Assembly (NCBI RefSeq): GCF_000015265.1
Contig: NC_008699.1
Coordinates: 2,728,001 to 2,792,000 of the forward strand
DNA length: 64,000 nt
Source: Nocardioides sp. JS614
GTDB lineage: Bacteria; Actinomycetota; Actinomycetes; Propionibacteriales; Nocardioidaceae
Direction: 5' to 3'
The first letter of the stretch is position 1; each line of letters opens with the position of its first letter. Below, piece after piece: positions 9,995 through 18,207 of this stretch. The position numbers were made by a program, and so were the translations under genes. Under the pieces are notes generated by a model that saw only the letters and a list, made by a program, of their open reading frames with translations, did no database searches and was not told where the DNA came from.

Positions 9995-10330
9995 TCAAAG
10001 CACCCCGCCCCCGGGTTCGTCCTCGGAATCGGTGGCCGGCCCGAGCTGGTGGGGCCCGTACTCGTTGTCCAGCAGCTCGATCCCGTCGGATCTCGAAACG
10101 GTGGCGTTGGCCATCACCACGGCGACGTACGGCAGCAGGACCGCCGCCGCGACCAGCACCCAGCGCAGCCATCCGGGTCCGACGACGATCGCCGCCACGA
10201 AGCAGAGGGTGCGGATCGCCATCGAGAACACGTAGCGCCGCTGGCGCGCCGAGATCTCCTCCTGCCGGGTGGCGGGTGCCGTGGTGATGCGGACGGCTTC
10301 GTCGCGATGTCGACGAAGGTCCCGGCCCAT
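9995..10330 (-). CDS. DUF3099 membrane protein
   Basis: 111-residue small membrane protein matching the actinobacterial DUF3099 pattern: a basic N-terminus, SARQRRYVFSMAIRTLCF, then two hydrophobic helices (about residues 40-55 and 58-73) ending in LPYVAVVMANA, and an acidic tail. Function is not known. ATG 10330 is supported by TAGGCT ending 6 nt upstream on the minus strand. It diverges from the dodecin gene, and the two -10 boxes are only 6 nt apart, so the two promoters probably compete or are coordinated. Confidence 0.85.
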   Translation of the reverse strand: MGRDLRRHRDEAVRITTAPATRQEEISARQRRYVFSMAIRTLCFVAAIVVGPGWLRWVLVAAAVLLPYVAVVMANATVSRSDGIELLDNEYGPHQLGPATDSEDEPGGGVL

Positions 10331-10336
10331 GCCGCC

Positions 10337-10342
10337 AGCCTA
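10337..10342 (-). promoter_or_regulatory. -10 box TAGGCT for DUF3099 gene
   Basis: Minus-strand TAGGCT, 6 nt before ATG 10330: a leaderless arrangement. Confidence 0.5.
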
Positions 10343-10348
10343 CGTCGG

Positions 10349-10354
10349 TAGGCT
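10349..10354 (+). promoter_or_regulatory. -10 box TAGGCT for dodecin gene
   Basis: Plus-strand TAGGCT about 31 nt before ATG 10386. Unlike its divergent partner, this transcript has a short leader with GGGAGG as ribosome-binding site. Confidence 0.45.
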
Positions 10355-10385
10355 CGGTCCCCTACGTCCGCACCGGGAGGCAACC

Positions 10386-10598
10386 ATGACCAACCGCACC
10401 TACCGCGTCACCGAGATCGTCGGCACCTCGCCCGACGGCATCGAGGAGGCCATCCGCAACGGCATCGAGCGGGCCAGCCGCACGTTGCGCCACCTCGACT
10501 GGTTCGAGGTCACCCAGGTGCGTGGCCAGGTCAAGGATGGCACCGTGGAGCACTTCCAGGTCGGGATCAAGCTCGGGTTCCGCATGGAGGACGACTAG
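10386..10598 (+). CDS. dodecin, flavin storage protein
   Basis: 70-residue dodecin, which assembles into a hollow dodecamer binding flavin (and CoA in some actinobacteria). The entire fold is present: YRVTEIVGTSPDGIEEAI, then ERASRTLRHLDWFEV with the Trp that stacks on the isoalloxazine ring, and a C-terminal strand VEHFQVGIKLGFR ending in acidic residues. ATG 10386 has GGGAGG 7 nt upstream. The frame continues upstream for 39 more codons, but that part overlaps the divergent promoter region and is rejected. Confidence 0.93.
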   Translation: MTNRTYRVTEIVGTSPDGIEEAIRNGIERASRTLRHLDWFEVTQVRGQVKDGTVEHFQVGIKLGFRMEDD

Positions 10599-10685
10599 CG
10601 GCCCGACCACGGGCTCGCGGCCGCCGGGACGGGACCGACGGCCGGGACCGACGCGCGCCGGCTCGGCGTACCGAGCAGTAGTCGC

Positions 10686-10691
10686 TAGCGT
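10686..10691 (+). promoter_or_regulatory. -10 box TAGCGT of the fabG-inhA operon
   Basis: TAGCGT ends 8 nt before GTG 10700, with no Shine-Dalgarno. It is the likely promoter of fabG and the coupled inhA. Confidence 0.5.
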
Positions 10692-10699
10692 CACCTGAC

Positions 10700-11419
10700 G
10701 TGACCCAGACCCACGAGCCCAGGTCCGTCCTGGTGACCGGCGGCAACCGCGGGATCGGCCGCGCGATCGCGGAGGCGTACGTCGCCCAGGGCGACCGCGT
10801 CGCCGTCACCACCCGCAGCGGCGGTGCCCCCGACGGCGCCCTCGACCTGCGCTGTGACATCACCGACCCCGCGCAGGTGGACACGGCGTTCGCCCGGGCC
10901 GAGGAGGCTCACGGCCCGGTCGAGGTGCTGGTCGCGAACGCCGGGATCACCGCGGACACGCTGCTGCTGCGGATGAGCGAAGAGGACTGGTCCTCGGTCC
11001 TCGACACGAACCTCACCGCCTCGTTCCGGCTGGCGAAGCGCGCCGCCAAGGGCATGCTCCGGCTGCGCCGGGGGCGGATCGTCTTCATCTCCTCGGTCGT
11101 CGGCCTGCTCGGCTCGGCCGGCCAGGTGAACTACGCGGCGTCCAAGGCCGGTCTGGTCGGCATGGCGCGCTCGATCGCGCGGGAGCTGGGCTCCCGGTCC
11201 ATCACCGCGAACGTGGTGGCCCCCGGCTTCATCGAGACCGACATGACGGCCGTGCTGACCGAGGACCAGCGGGCCGCGATCAAGGCCCAGGTGCCGCTGG
11301 GGCGCTACGGCACGACGGAGGAGATCGCGAAGACGGTGCTGTGGCTGACCGGCGACGGCGCGGCGTACGTCACCGGGGCCGTGATCCCGGTCGACGGTGG
11401 ACTCGGAATGGGGCACTGA
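10700..11419 (+). CDS. fabG: 3-oxoacyl-ACP reductase (FabG1/MabA type)
   Basis: 239-residue SDR enzyme reducing 3-oxoacyl-ACP with NADPH in type II fatty-acid elongation. It has the Rossmann motif TGGNRGIG (N-terminus), NAG, the catalytic Ser in FISSVVG, YAASK (Tyr/Lys pair) and the C-terminal GAVIPVDGGLGMGH. Adjacency to inhA, 2 nt downstream, matches the mabA-inhA operon of mycobacteria and relatives, which supports the FabG1 assignment over other SDR functions. Leaderless GTG start at 10700. Confidence 0.93.
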   Translation: MTQTHEPRSVLVTGGNRGIGRAIAEAYVAQGDRVAVTTRSGGAPDGALDLRCDITDPAQVDTAFARAEEAHGPVEVLVANAGITADTLLLRMSEEDWSSVLDTNLTASFRLAKRAAKGMLRLRRGRIVFISSVVGLLGSAGQVNYAASKAGLVGMARSIARELGSRSITANVVAPGFIETDMTAVLTEDQRAAIKAQVPLGRYGTTEEIAKTVLWLTGDGAAYVTGAVIPVDGGLGMGH

Positions 11420-11421
11420 TC

Positions 11422-12195
11422 ATGGCAGGCATTCTCGACGGCAAGCGGATCCTGGTCGCCGGGGTCACGATGGACACCTCCATCGGCTTCGCGACGGCCA
11501 AGGTGGCCCAGGAGCAGGGGGCGACCGTGCTGATCTCCAACTTCGGGCGCGCGCTCGGCATCACCCGGCGGATCGCGAAGCGGCTGCCGGTGGAGCCGCC
11601 GGTTCTCGAGCTCGACGTGACCGACGAGGCCCACCTCGCCCGCCTCCCCGACCTGGTTCGCGAGCACGTCGACGGCCTCGACGGGGTGGTGCACTCGATC
11701 GCCTACGGCAACCCCGAGACGCTGCTGGGAGGCCGGTTCCTCACCGGGCCGTGGCCCGATGTCGCGCAGGCGGTGCAGATCTCGGCGTACTCCCTGAAGT
11801 CGCTGACCGAGGCCTGCCGGCCGCTGATGGGCGACGGCGGCTCGGTGGTCGGCCTCACCTTCGACGCGACGGTCGCCTGGCCGGCGTACGACTGGATGGG
11901 CGTCGCGAAGGCCGCCCTCGAGTCCTGCTCGCGCTACCTGGCGCGGGACCTGGGCCCGGAGGGCATCCGGGTCAACCTGGTCTCCGCCGGCCCGCTGAAG
12001 ACCCTGGCCGCCAAGGCGATCCCCGGCTACGAGGCGCTCGACCGGATGTGGGGCGAGCGAGCACCCCTCGGCTGGGACAACGCCGACCAGGTGCCCACCG
12101 CCAACGCCGTGTGCGCGCTGCTCTCGGACTTCTTCTCGGCGACGACGGGAGAGATCGTCCACGTCGACGGCGGCTTCCACGCCATGGGTGGCTGA
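11422..12195 (+). CDS. inhA: enoyl-ACP reductase (NADH), InhA type
   Basis: 257-residue enoyl-ACP reductase completing each round of fatty-acid elongation. The FabI/InhA-type nucleotide site GVTMDTSIG replaces the classical TGxxxGxG. Catalytic Tyr156 and Lys163 lie in YDWMGVAK, with the 6-residue spacing of FabI/InhA. HSIAYGN corresponds to the NADH-binding HSIGF region where isoniazid-resistance changes occur in M. tuberculosis InhA. ATG 11422 begins 2 nt after the fabG stop, so the two are translated as an operon. The SixA-like gene follows at once. Confidence 0.95.
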   Translation: MAGILDGKRILVAGVTMDTSIGFATAKVAQEQGATVLISNFGRALGITRRIAKRLPVEPPVLELDVTDEAHLARLPDLVREHVDGLDGVVHSIAYGNPETLLGGRFLTGPWPDVAQAVQISAYSLKSLTEACRPLMGDGGSVVGLTFDATVAWPAYDWMGVAKAALESCSRYLARDLGPEGIRVNLVSAGPLKTLAAKAIPGYEALDRMWGERAPLGWDNADQVPTANAVCALLSDFFSATTGEIVHVDGGFHAMGG

Positions 12196-12244
12196 GCCCG
12201 AGCCCGGGCATGACAGCCGGGCCGGCGGCTGCGAGAGTTGCCCC

Positions 12245-12772
12245 GTGCAGCCCCAACCCGGATCGACGTCGCGCCTGATCTCCGTGATGCGCCACGCCAA
12301 GGCCGAGCAGGCGGGGCCGACGGACTTCGACCGCCCGCTGGCGGCCCGCGGGCACCGCGACGCGGCGGCCGCCGGGACCTGGCTCGCGGCGTCCGGGTTC
12401 GAGCCCGACCACGCCATCGTCTCGGCCGCGCTGCGCACCCGGGAGACGTGGCACAGCCTCGCCGCGGCGGCCGGCTGGGACCTGGAGCCCGACCTGGACC
12501 GTGGCTTCTACGCCGCCGGCTCGGAGACCGCACTGGACCTGGTGCGCCTGGTCGACGACGACGTGCGCCGGCTGCTGCTGGTCGGCCACAACCCGACGGT
12601 TGCGGTCCTCGCCCAGCTGTTGGACGACGGGGACGGCGACCCCGGGCTCGCCGCGGAGCTCCTGAGCGGCTACCCGACGGGCGCGGTGGCGGTCTTCGAG
12701 TACGACGGCGCCTGGGCCGATCTCGCCGGCGCCAGCGCCCGCCTCGTGGCCTTCCACGTCGGCCGCGGCTGA
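12245..12772 (+). CDS. SixA-like histidine phosphatase
   Basis: 175-residue member of the histidine phosphatase (phosphoglycerate-mutase-like) superfamily, short form as in SixA. The catalytic histidine is in ISVMRHAKAE (RHA in place of RHG, as in SixA), and the second catalytic histidine is in LLLVGHNPTV. SixA in E. coli acts on phosphohistidine; the substrate here is not known. The frame is open back to 12188, overlapping inhA. GTG 12245 is chosen because it gives the usual N-terminus just before the first strand. It is probably the third gene of the fabG-inhA transcript and converges with serB. Confidence 0.85.
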   Translation: MQPQPGSTSRLISVMRHAKAEQAGPTDFDRPLAARGHRDAAAAGTWLAASGFEPDHAIVSAALRTRETWHSLAAAAGWDLEPDLDRGFYAAGSETALDLVRLVDDDVRRLLLVGHNPTVAVLAQLLDDGDGDPGLAAELLSGYPTGAVAVFEYDGAWADLAGASARLVAFHVGRG

Positions 12773-12787
12773 CGCCCGGCCCGGACC

Positions 12788-14014
12788 TCAGACCGGCGGT
12801 GCCGGGGTGACGAAGCCCGCCTCGGCGTCGGCGGCCTCGATCTCCTCGCGGGAGATGCCGAGGAGATAGAGGATCGCGTCGAGGTAGGGCACGTTCACCG
12901 CGGTGTCGGCGGCGTCGCGCACCAGCGGCTTCGCGTTGTAGGCGATGCCGAGGCCCGCCGCGTTGAGCATGTCCAGGTCGTTGGCGCCGTCGCCGATGGC
13001 GATCACCGCGGCCTCCGCGACGCCCGCGGTGGCCGCGAACTCCCGCAGCGCAGCGGCCTTGCCGGCGCGGTCGACGACCGGACCGACGATCCGGCCCGTC
13101 AGGCGTCCGTCGACGATCTCCAGCTCGTTGGCCCGGGAGTAGTCGATGCCGAGGTCGGTGGCCAGCCGGTCGGTGATCTGGCTGAACCCTCCGGAGACGA
13201 TCGCGAAGTGGTAGCCGAGCCGGCGCAGGGTGCGCACCATCGTGCGCGCGCCGGGGGCGAGCAGGATGGCGTCGTACACCTCGTCGAGCGCGCTCGCCGG
13301 GACTCCTTCGAGCAGGGCCACTCGCGCTCGCAGCGAGGCCTCGAAGTCGATCTCACCGCGCATCGCGGCCTCGGTGACCCGCGCGACCTCCGCCTCGCAC
13401 CCGGCGTGCGCGGCCAGCATCTCGATCACCTCGCCCTGGATCAGGGTGGAGTCGACGTCCATCACGATCAGGCGGGCACCTCGCCGCAGGAGGTTCGCCG
13501 GCTGCACCGCGATGTCGACGCCCTGCCGGGACGCCTCGGCTGCGAGCACGGTGCGCAGCGCCGCGGTGTCGACCCCGGAGACGTGCAGGTCGATCGCCGT
13601 GACCGGGTAGCGGGCCATCCGCTCGATCCGGTCGATGTTGGCGCCGGCGTCGGCGATCCGGCCGGCGATCGCGCCCATCGCCGCAGCTCGCAGCGGGGAG
13701 CCGATGATCGTCACGTGCGAGCGGCCGCCCCGCCGCGCCTTGTTGTCGCCCACGCCCCGCTCGACGTCCACGCTCATGCCGAGGGCCGCCGCAGTCTCCT
13801 GGACCGCCTCCGTCACCCGGCGCGGGTGGTGGGGTGCGGTGACGAGGACGCCGAGGATGAGCCGGCCGCGCAGCACGATCTGCTCGATGTCGACGACCTC
13901 CACGCCGGCCCCGGAGAGCGTGGCGAACACCGAGGACGTCACGCCGGGGCGGTCCTTGCCGGTCAGCGTGATGAGGAGGGTCTCCGGCTTGCGGCCGGCC
14001 TGCGCGTTAGTCAT
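12788..14014 (-). CDS. serB: phosphoserine phosphatase with N-terminal ACT domains
   Basis: 408-residue SerB, the last enzyme of serine synthesis. The N-terminal half holds two ACT-like regulatory modules (ITLTGKDRPGVTSSVF at about 14-30, and a second around 95-180). The HAD phosphatase half carries DVDSTLIQGEVIEM (Asp nucleophile), SGGFSQ (motif II) and IGDGANDLDML (motif III). The ACT domains are typical of mycobacterial SerB, where they sense serine. A longer frame upstream of ATG 14014 belongs to another gene on the same strand and is rejected. GATAGCCT lies 11 nt before the start. The preceding gene on this strand ends 32 nt upstream, so the two are probably co-transcribed. Confidence 0.95.
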   Translation of the reverse strand: MTNAQAGRKPETLLITLTGKDRPGVTSSVFATLSGAGVEVVDIEQIVLRGRLILGVLVTAPHHPRRVTEAVQETAAALGMSVDVERGVGDNKARRGGRSHVTIIGSPLRAAAMGAIAGRIADAGANIDRIERMARYPVTAIDLHVSGVDTAALRTVLAAEASRQGVDIAVQPANLLRRGARLIVMDVDSTLIQGEVIEMLAAHAGCEAEVARVTEAAMRGEIDFEASLRARVALLEGVPASALDEVYDAILLAPGARTMVRTLRRLGYHFAIVSGGFSQITDRLATDLGIDYSRANELEIVDGRLTGRIVGPVVDRAGKAAALREFAATAGVAEAAVIAIGDGANDLDMLNAAGLGIAYNAKPLVRDAADTAVNVPYLDAILYLLGISREEIEAADAEAGFVTPAPPV

Positions 14015-14046
14015 GTCAGTCGCCGAGGCTATCGCGGCGGCCGACC

Positions 14047-14784
14047 TCATGCCGGAGGCCACGCCTCCGGTGAGCAGGCCGCTACCAGGGCCCGCCGGCC
14101 AGCGCGCGCGAGCGACACCAGGGCACCGCGGCGCTCCGCGATCTCGTACGCCGTCAGGGCGCCGCCCACGTCCTCGAGCGCGAGCTCGACGATCTCGGTC
14201 GCCTGCAGACCGCGGCCGGCCAAGTCGGTGCAGCGCGCCGGGACTCCGGCCGGCGCCGCCGGGACCGGCCGGTGGCGCAGGTTCATCAGGCGGTCCGCCA
14301 CCTCCGGCCGCCACCGGGCGACGTCGAGCCGGGCCAGCGACTCGGCCGCCTCGAGCAGGGCCGCGCGCAGCTCCCGGTCCGCCTCGCCCACGTCGGGGAG
14401 CTGGCGGCGGTCCGACGCCGGGTGGACGGTCCAGCCGGTCGCCGCGCCGGTGCGGTGCGGCACCAGGCCGAGCCCGGCGCCGAGGACGACGACGGCCTCG
14501 CCGGCCTCGAGAGCCTCCGAGTTGAAGGTGGGCGGGCCGCCGAGGCCCACCGGGTCGCCGTCGACCGGGAACGTCGCCCCGAAGCCGGTGGCGCCCAGGG
14601 CTCGCAGCCGGGCCAGCGCACCGACGAGGGTCTCGGTCCCTTCCGCACCGGGAACTCCCGCGACCGCATGGGTCGCATCCTCGGCCAGGACGGCGTCGAC
14701 CACCAGGTCCGTGACCACGTGCCCACGCAGCCACGCCGTACCCCACCAGGCCAGGCGCGCGGAGGCCGGCAGCACAAGCGTCAC
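14047..14784 (-). CDS. conserved protein of unknown function upstream of serB
   Basis: 245-residue Ala/Leu/Arg-rich protein with no signal peptide or clear membrane helix; I do not recognise the family. Visible landmarks are WWGTAWLRGHVVTDLVVDAV near the N-terminus (about 12-32), GATGFGATFPVDGDPVGLGGPPTFNSEA in the first third, and GWTVHPASDRRQLP in the middle. The start GTG 14784 is fixed by TATCCT ending 8 nt upstream on the minus strand. It precedes serB by 32 nt on the same strand, which suggests co-expression but not a known function, and it diverges from an ABC ATPase gene. Confidence 0.7.
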   Translation of the reverse strand: MTLVLPASARLAWWGTAWLRGHVVTDLVVDAVLAEDATHAVAGVPGAEGTETLVGALARLRALGATGFGATFPVDGDPVGLGGPPTFNSEALEAGEAVVVLGAGLGLVPHRTGAATGWTVHPASDRRQLPDVGEADRELRAALLEAAESLARLDVARWRPEVADRLMNLRHRPVPAAPAGVPARCTDLAGRGLQATEIVELALEDVGGALTAYEIAERRGALVSLARAGRRALVAACSPEAWPPA

Positions 14785-14792
14785 GGCGGGTG

Positions 14793-14798
14793 AGGATA
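14793..14798 (-). promoter_or_regulatory. -10 box TATCCT of the serB transcript
   Basis: Minus-strand TATCCT, 8 nt before GTG 14784, divergent from the ABC ATPase promoter 27 nt away. Confidence 0.45.
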
Positions 14799-14825
14799 CG
14801 CCGCGGAGGCGCCGAGGCCGGTCGA

Positions 14826-14831
14826 TAGGGT
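14826..14831 (+). promoter_or_regulatory. -10 box TAGGGT of the ABC ATPase gene
   Basis: TAGGGT ends 7 nt before ATG 14839. An alternative GTG at 14830 lies inside the box, so ATG 14839 is the supported start. Confidence 0.5.
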
Positions 14832-14838
14832 GAGTCAC

Positions 14839-15633
14839 ATGACCGCCGTGCTCGACTTCGCCGAGGTGACCATCCGGCGTGGGCAGGCGACGCTCCTGGA
14901 CGCCGTCTCGTGGCGGGTGGAGGAGGGCGACCGCTGGGTCATCCTCGGGCCGAACGGCGCCGGCAAGACCACGCTGCTCCAGGTGGCCTCCGCCCAGATC
15001 CACCCGACGTCCGGTGTCGCGGGCATCCTCGACGAGGTGCTCGGCACCGTCGACGTCTTCGAGCTGCGGCCGCGGATCGGGCTCACCAGCGCCGCCCTGG
15101 CCGAGCGGATCCCGCGCAGCGAGCGCGTGCACGACGTGGTCGTGTCGGCGTCGTACGGCGTCGTCGGTCGCTGGCGCGAGGCGTACGACGAGCTCGACCA
15201 CGAGCGGGCCGGCCTGCTGCTCACCGAGGTGGGTGCGAGTCATCTGGTGGACCGCACCTTCGGGACCCTGAGCGAGGGTGAGCGCAAGCGGGTCCAGATC
15301 GCGCGGGCCCTGATGGCCGACCCGGAGCTGCTGCTGCTCGACGAGCCCGCGGCAGGGCTGGACCTCGGCGGCCGGGAGGACCTCGTCTCGACGCTGTCGG
15401 TCCTGGCGGCCGACCCGGCGTCACCGGCCACCGTCCTGGTCTCCCACCACGTCGAGGAGATCCCGCCCGGCTTCACCCACGCGCTGCTGCTGCGTCGCGG
15501 CCGGGTGGTCGCGGCGGGCCCGGTCGGCGAGGTGGTGACCGAGGCGAACCTCGCGGCGACCTTCGCGATGCCGCTCGTTTTGGCCCACCAGGACGGCCGC
15601 TGGAGCGCCCGGCGGCGCACCCGTCATCTGTAG
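14839..15633 (+). CDS. stand-alone ABC transporter ATPase
   Basis: 264-residue single nucleotide-binding domain. Walker A GPNGAGKTT (about 39-47), a signature with Glu instead of Gly (LSEGERKRVQIARAL), Walker B LLLLDEPAAGLD and switch His in LVSHHVEEI are all present, so ATP hydrolysis should be possible. The LSEGE signature and overall length resemble the YlmA/ModF-like cytoplasmic ATPases found next to SerB in actinobacteria. No permease is adjacent, so the transported substrate or other role is unknown. Confidence 0.85.
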   Translation: MTAVLDFAEVTIRRGQATLLDAVSWRVEEGDRWVILGPNGAGKTTLLQVASAQIHPTSGVAGILDEVLGTVDVFELRPRIGLTSAALAERIPRSERVHDVVVSASYGVVGRWREAYDELDHERAGLLLTEVGASHLVDRTFGTLSEGERKRVQIARALMADPELLLLDEPAAGLDLGGREDLVSTLSVLAADPASPATVLVSHHVEEIPPGFTHALLLRRGRVVAAGPVGEVVTEANLAATFAMPLVLAHQDGRWSARRRTRHL

Positions 15634-15676
15634 CGTGGTTCGGCGGGCTCGCGGGCGGAACGGGGTCGACCGGGGA

Positions 15677-15682
15677 TAGGGT
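15677..15682 (+). promoter_or_regulatory. -10 box TAGGGT of the NfeD-SPFH-TauE run
   Basis: TAGGGT ends 6 nt before ATG 15689; the mRNA is probably leaderless for the first gene. Confidence 0.5.
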
Positions 15683-15688
15683 CGAGCC

Positions 15689-16150
15689 ATGGACTGGCTG
15701 GGCGAGCACGCATGGGCGGCTTGGCTGGGGGTCGCCGCGGTGCTGGGCATGGCCGAGCTGGTGAGCCTGGACCTGGTGCTGATCATGCTGGCGGTCGGGG
15801 CGCTGGCCGGAATGGTCACTGCCGCCCTCGGTGCTGCCGTGGTCCTGCAGGTCCTGGTCGCGGGCGGCGCCGCCGTCGCGATGCTGGCGCTGGTCCGCCC
15901 CTCGCTGGTCGAGCGGCTGCACCGGGGGCCCGAGCTGCGGCTCGGCACCTCGAAGCTGGTGGGGCAGCGGGCCCTGGTCACCCAGCGGATCACCGGGCTC
16001 AGCGTCGGTCGGATCAGGCTCGCGGGGGAGACCTGGTCGGCAGCGCCGTACGACGAGCACGTCACGATCGAGCCGGGCGCCACCGTGGAGGTCTTCGAGA
16101 TCCGCGGCGCGACGGCGTACGTCCACCCCGTGTCCGAGCTCGAGGAGTGA
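15689..16150 (+). CDS. NfeD family membrane protein
   Basis: 153-residue NfeD-type protein. Two or three membrane helices (about residues 10-28, 30-52 and 55-65) are followed by a C-terminal OB-fold domain starting at about residue 85 (GQRALVTQRITG...GRIRLAGETWSAAP...GATVEVFEIRG...YVHP), the hallmark of NfeD. NfeD proteins work with SPFH proteins, and one follows here after 35 nt, as in many bacteria. The long N-terminal protease domain of some NfeD proteins is absent, so this is the short form. Likely role is organisation or quality control of membrane protein assemblies. Confidence 0.9.
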   Translation: MDWLGEHAWAAWLGVAAVLGMAELVSLDLVLIMLAVGALAGMVTAALGAAVVLQVLVAGGAAVAMLALVRPSLVERLHRGPELRLGTSKLVGQRALVTQRITGLSVGRIRLAGETWSAAPYDEHVTIEPGATVEVFEIRGATAYVHPVSELEE

Positions 16151-16185
16151 CCCGCGAGTGAGCTGCGAGTGAGAAGGAGCCTGCT

Positions 16186-17316
16186 GTGCCTCCCGTGATC
16201 TTGATCCTGCTGGCGATCCTGGTCCTGTTCGTGATCGTGATGCTCGCCAAGACCGTGCGGATCATCCCGCAGGCCCGGGCCGGCATCGTCGAGCGCTTCG
16301 GCAAGTACAAGGAGACGCTGCCCGCGGGCCTGAACATCGTGGCGCCGTTCATCGACCGCGTCCGCTACATCATCGACCTGCGCGAGCAGGTGGTGAGCTT
16401 CCCGCCGCAGCCGGTGATCACCGAGGACAACCTCGTGGTGTCGATCGACACTGTCATCTACTTCCAGGTGACCGACCCGGTCGCCGCGACGTACGAGATC
16501 GCCAACTACATCCAGGCCATCGAGCAGCTCACGATGACCACCCTGCGCAACATCGTCGGCGGCATGGACCTCGAGGAGACGCTGACCAGCCGCGACTCGA
16601 TCAACTCCGGACTGCGCGGCGTACTGGACGAGGCCACCGGCAAGTGGGGCATCCGCGTCAACCGGGTCGAGCTCAAGGGCATCGATCCGCCGCCGTCGAT
16701 CAAGGACTCGATGGAGAAGCAGATGCGCGCCGACCGCGAGAAGCGCGCGGTGATCCTCACCGCCGAGGGCCAGCGGCAGGCCGCGATCCTGACCGCCGAG
16801 GGCGCCAAGCAGTCCTCGATCCTGAACGCCGAGGGTGCCCGGGAGTCCCAGATCCTGCGGGCTCAGGCCGACCGGGAGTCCTCGATCCTGCGTGCCCAGG
16901 GTGAGGGGCAGGCGATCCAGACGGTGTTCCAAGCGATCCACGACGGTCGCCCGGACCAGTCGCTGCTGGCCTACCAGTACCTCCAGATGATGCCGAAGAT
17001 CGCCGAGGGCGACGCGAACAAGGTGTGGATCGTGCCGAGCGAGATCGGCCGGGCGCTGGAGGGCCTGGGCTCGACGATGAACAGTCTCCAGGGCATCCCG
17101 CAGCACGTCGACGGGCCGGCCAAGCGGGTCGACATGGGCCCCTCGGAGCCCGCCGTCCCGGGCCCGGACGCGCAGCTGCGCCAGACCAACGCCGCCGTCG
17201 AGGCCGCGATCGCCGAGGCGGGCCGGGCGGCCAATCCGGGGAAGGGCGCCGACGCGGAGACGCCGACCGCGACCGACCCGGCCGTCGACCCCGGTGAGGT
17301 GCCACCCGCCCAGTGA
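16186..17316 (+). CDS. SPFH/stomatin-like membrane scaffold protein
   Basis: 376-residue stomatin/prohibitin-family (SPFH) protein. One N-terminal membrane helix (about 4-21) leads into the SPFH domain (RIIPQARAGIVERFGKYKETL to about residue 175). A helical part then holds five consecutive 11-residue repeats of the form xxILxAEGxxx (residues 188-242), then a C-terminal segment and an Ala/Pro/Asp-rich tail. Hendecad repeats of this kind form the long helices that build the SPFH cage. GTG 16186 is preceded by GAAGGAG at 7 nt. It is paired with NfeD upstream and overlaps the TauE gene by GTGA. Probable role is a scaffold for membrane complexes. Confidence 0.92.
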   Translation: MPPVILILLAILVLFVIVMLAKTVRIIPQARAGIVERFGKYKETLPAGLNIVAPFIDRVRYIIDLREQVVSFPPQPVITEDNLVVSIDTVIYFQVTDPVAATYEIANYIQAIEQLTMTTLRNIVGGMDLEETLTSRDSINSGLRGVLDEATGKWGIRVNRVELKGIDPPPSIKDSMEKQMRADREKRAVILTAEGQRQAAILTAEGAKQSSILNAEGARESQILRAQADRESSILRAQGEGQAIQTVFQAIHDGRPDQSLLAYQYLQMMPKIAEGDANKVWIVPSEIGRALEGLGSTMNSLQGIPQHVDGPAKRVDMGPSEPAVPGPDAQLRQTNAAVEAAIAEAGRAANPGKGADAETPTATDPAVDPGEVPPAQ

Positions 17317-18077
17317 CGGCGTACGAGATCGTCGCGGTCCTGCTCGCCGGGGTCGCGGCCGGCACCATCAACACCGTGGTGGGGTCGGGAACGTTGATCA
17401 CGTTCCCGACCCTGCTGGCGTTCGGCGTGCCCCCGGTGACCGCGAACGTGTCGAACACCATCGGCCTGGTCCCGGGATCGATCTCGGGCGCGGTCGGCTA
17501 TCGCCGCGAGCTCGCCGGGCAGCACTCCCGCGTGCTGCGGCTGTGCGTCGGCTCGCTGGTCGGTGGGCTGGCCGGTGCCGTGCTGCTGCTGGTGCTCCCC
17601 GACGACGCGTTCGCCGCGATCGTCCCGGCGCTGATCCTGCTGGGCTGTGTGCTGGTGGTCTTCCAGCCCCGGATCTCCGCCTGGGTCGCGCGCCGCCACG
17701 AGGCCATCGGCGGCCTGCCGCACCACGGCACCTGGTGGGTCTGGCCCGGTGTCCTGCTCACCGGCGTGTACGGCGGCTACTTCGGCGCCGCCCAGGGCGT
17801 GCTCCTGATGGCGGTCCTCGGCACCGGCCTCGACGAGTCCCTCCAGCGCCTGAACGCGGTCAAGAACGTGCTCGCCGCCGTCGTCAACGGCGTGGCCGGA
17901 CTGCTGTTCGCGATCGTCGCGGACGTCGACTGGCGGATCGTGCTGCTCATCGGCGTCGGATCCGTCATCGGCGGCCAGGTTGGTGCCACCGTCGGCCGCC
18001 GCCTGCCCGGCTCGGTCCTGCGCATCGTCATCGTCTGCGTGGGCGTGATCGCCCTGGTGGCGTTCCTGGTGGGCTGA
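17313..18077 (+). CDS. TauE/SafE family membrane permease
   Basis: 254-residue polytopic protein with about seven or eight membrane helices. It shows the two-fold repeat of the TauE/SafE (DUF81) family: GTINTVVGSGTLITFPTLLAFG near the N-terminus and GVYGGYFGAAQGVLLMAVLG in the middle. Family members are proposed exporters of sulfite or organosulfonates, or importers of related anions; the substrate here is unknown. GTG 17313 overlaps the SPFH stop as GTGA, so translation is coupled and the gene belongs to the NfeD-SPFH transcript. Its stop is followed 33 nt later by a 55-bp palindromic repeat. Confidence 0.85.
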   Translation: MTAYEIVAVLLAGVAAGTINTVVGSGTLITFPTLLAFGVPPVTANVSNTIGLVPGSISGAVGYRRELAGQHSRVLRLCVGSLVGGLAGAVLLLVLPDDAFAAIVPALILLGCVLVVFQPRISAWVARRHEAIGGLPHHGTWWVWPGVLLTGVYGGYFGAAQGVLLMAVLGTGLDESLQRLNAVKNVLAAVVNGVAGLLFAIVADVDWRIVLLIGVGSVIGGQVGATVGRRLPGSVLRIVIVCVGVIALVAFLVG

Positions 18078-18110
18078 GACTCGCCCGTCGCCGCGCCGAA
18101 ACGCCTTGCG

Positions 18111-18165
18111 GTTTGGTCACCAACGACAGATTCAGAGCGGAAATCGCTGTGGTTGGTGACCAAAC
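18111..18165. repeat. 55-bp palindromic repeat, copy 1
   Basis: Arms GTTTGGTCACCAACGACAG (18111-18129) and CTGTGGTTGGTGACCAAAC (18147-18165) with one mismatch in 19 and a 17-nt loop. It lies between the convergent TauE and DUF4267-like genes, 33 and 42 nt from their stops. It is preceded by CGCCTTGCG, as is copy 3a. Confidence 0.95.
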
Positions 18166-18207
18166 GACAACGACGGGTGCGCCGCGGCGGGTGCCGCTTT
18201 GGTGGCG

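Noticed and set aside
14015..14746. Extended serB frame (652 residues)
   Set aside because: The extra part is another frame of the gene at 14047-14784. SerB homology starts at ATG 14014.
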